From assembly GCA_900764225.1 (NCBI GenBank), contig CAAFNG010000334.1, positions 1-5,388 on the forward strand: DNA of 5,388 nt, given 5' to 3'. The notes beneath the pieces are model-generated. The model did not search any database and was not told the origin of the DNA. It saw only the letters and a program-made list of their open reading frames with translations. Below are positions 5,258 to 5,388 of this stretch, in pieces (the stretch's first letter is position 1; every line of letters starts with the position of its first letter). A program made the translations under genes and the position numbers. The stretch is from Lachnospiraceae bacterium. GTDB taxonomy: Bacteria > Bacillota > Clostridia > Lachnospirales > Lachnospiraceae.

Positions 5258-5299
5258 GAAAAACAAGCCGCCAGACCTTTCACTTAGTCTGGCGGCTTG
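5258..5299 (-). terminator. Intrinsic terminator of the transporter gene
   Basis: On the minus strand a perfect 13-bp GC-rich stem (arms 5287-5299 and 5264-5276) with a 10-base loop is followed directly by TTTTTC (5263-5258). This is a classic Rho-independent terminator and lies 4 bases after the stop codon at 5304-5306. Confidence 0.92.
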
Positions 5300-5303
5300 C
5301 TCT

Positions 5304-5388
5304 TTAATTACTCATTGGATTTACATGTACCATACAGTGTTTTACATCCGCGAATTTATTTTCTACGGTGTCATGTACATTCTCCGCA
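5304..5388 (-). CDS. C-terminal end of a probable cation diffusion facilitator transporter (partial)
   Basis: A minus-strand frame is open from the right edge to the TAA at 5304-5306, giving the last 27 residues of a larger protein. The tail contains VHDTVENKFADVKHCMVHVNP, which fits the cytoplasmic dimerisation domain of CDF-family metal exporters (FieF/CzcD type), where a helix of the form H.I...V...FP.V is followed by a strand ending VHV.P. The CDF domain binds Zn, Fe, Mn or Cd and regulates export across the cytoplasmic membrane. The frame ends just before a strong terminator, as a real gene would. The membrane part lies outside the window, so the family call rests on a short tail. Confidence 0.7.
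   Translation of the reverse strand, partial: AENVHDTVENKFADVKHCMVHVNPMSN

Larger units (their letters stand above)
4991..5303. other. AT-rich intergenic region without a convincing gene
   Basis: This stretch lies between the start of the small repeat-protein gene and the end of the transporter gene. It holds the ribosome binding site of the former (4999-5004), a 9-base direct repeat TTTTAAACG (5025-5033 and 5037-5045), candidate promoters on both strands, a long A/T tract near 5165-5182 and two strong hairpins (5217-5249 and 5264-5299). I see no start codon with a ribosome binding site leading into a believable protein on either strand. Confidence 0.7.

Noticed and set aside
5253..5388. A plus-strand open frame from the ATG at 5253 to the window edge
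   Set aside because: It has no ribosome binding site, reads through the transporter terminator and is antisense to the transporter tail.

Overview
The window looks like chromosomal DNA of a low- to mid-GC Gram-positive anaerobe of the class Clostridia, most likely a Lachnospiraceae-type gut bacterium. That placement rests on the Pro-Gly-Arg tRNA cluster without encoded CCA, Bacillus/Clostridium-style sigma-A promoters and AGGAGG ribosome binding sites, the rdgB plus small phosphoesterase gene pair typical of Firmicutes, and overall codon use. It is inference: nothing in the window names the species. I see no CRISPR array, insertion sequence, phage gene or plasmid gene.

Layout from left to right. 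Positions 1-396 hold a minus-strand tRNA operon: tRNA-Pro(TGG), tRNA-Gly(TCC), tRNA-Arg(TCT) and the first bases of a probable tRNA-His at the left edge. A near-perfect sigma-A promoter with A/T tracts upstream drives it. Divergently, on the plus strand, 542-1321 encodes an acidic 259-residue protein that resembles sigma-70 regions 1.1, 2 and 3 but stops before regions 3.2 and 4. A long perfect GC hairpin separates it from the next, convergent block.

Positions 1362-4115 form a tight minus-strand operon in which every junction overlaps by 1 or 4 bases. Its order is a YfcE phosphodiesterase, a THUMP-type 23S rRNA guanine-N2 methyltransferase (RlmL/YpsC), the XTP/dITP pyrophosphatase RdgB, and a second, shorter YfcE-family phosphoesterase (YsnB-like). 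The themes are rRNA modification and clean-up of damaged purine nucleotides. Next, on the same strand but apparently transcribed separately, come a single-domain rhodanese (4236-4553) and a 71-residue Asn/Ser/Lys/Arg-rich repeat protein (4775-4990).

The right end (4991-5303) has no convincing gene. It holds AT-rich DNA, two strong hairpins and candidate promoters on both strands. At the right edge a minus-strand frame carries the last 27 residues of a probable cation diffusion facilitator transporter, followed directly by its terminator.

Most of the window is ordinary housekeeping sequence. The items most worth a second look are the region-4-less sigma-like protein, the tetrapeptide-repeat small protein with its possible sporulation-type promoter, and a possible short non-coding transcript at about 5148-5252.
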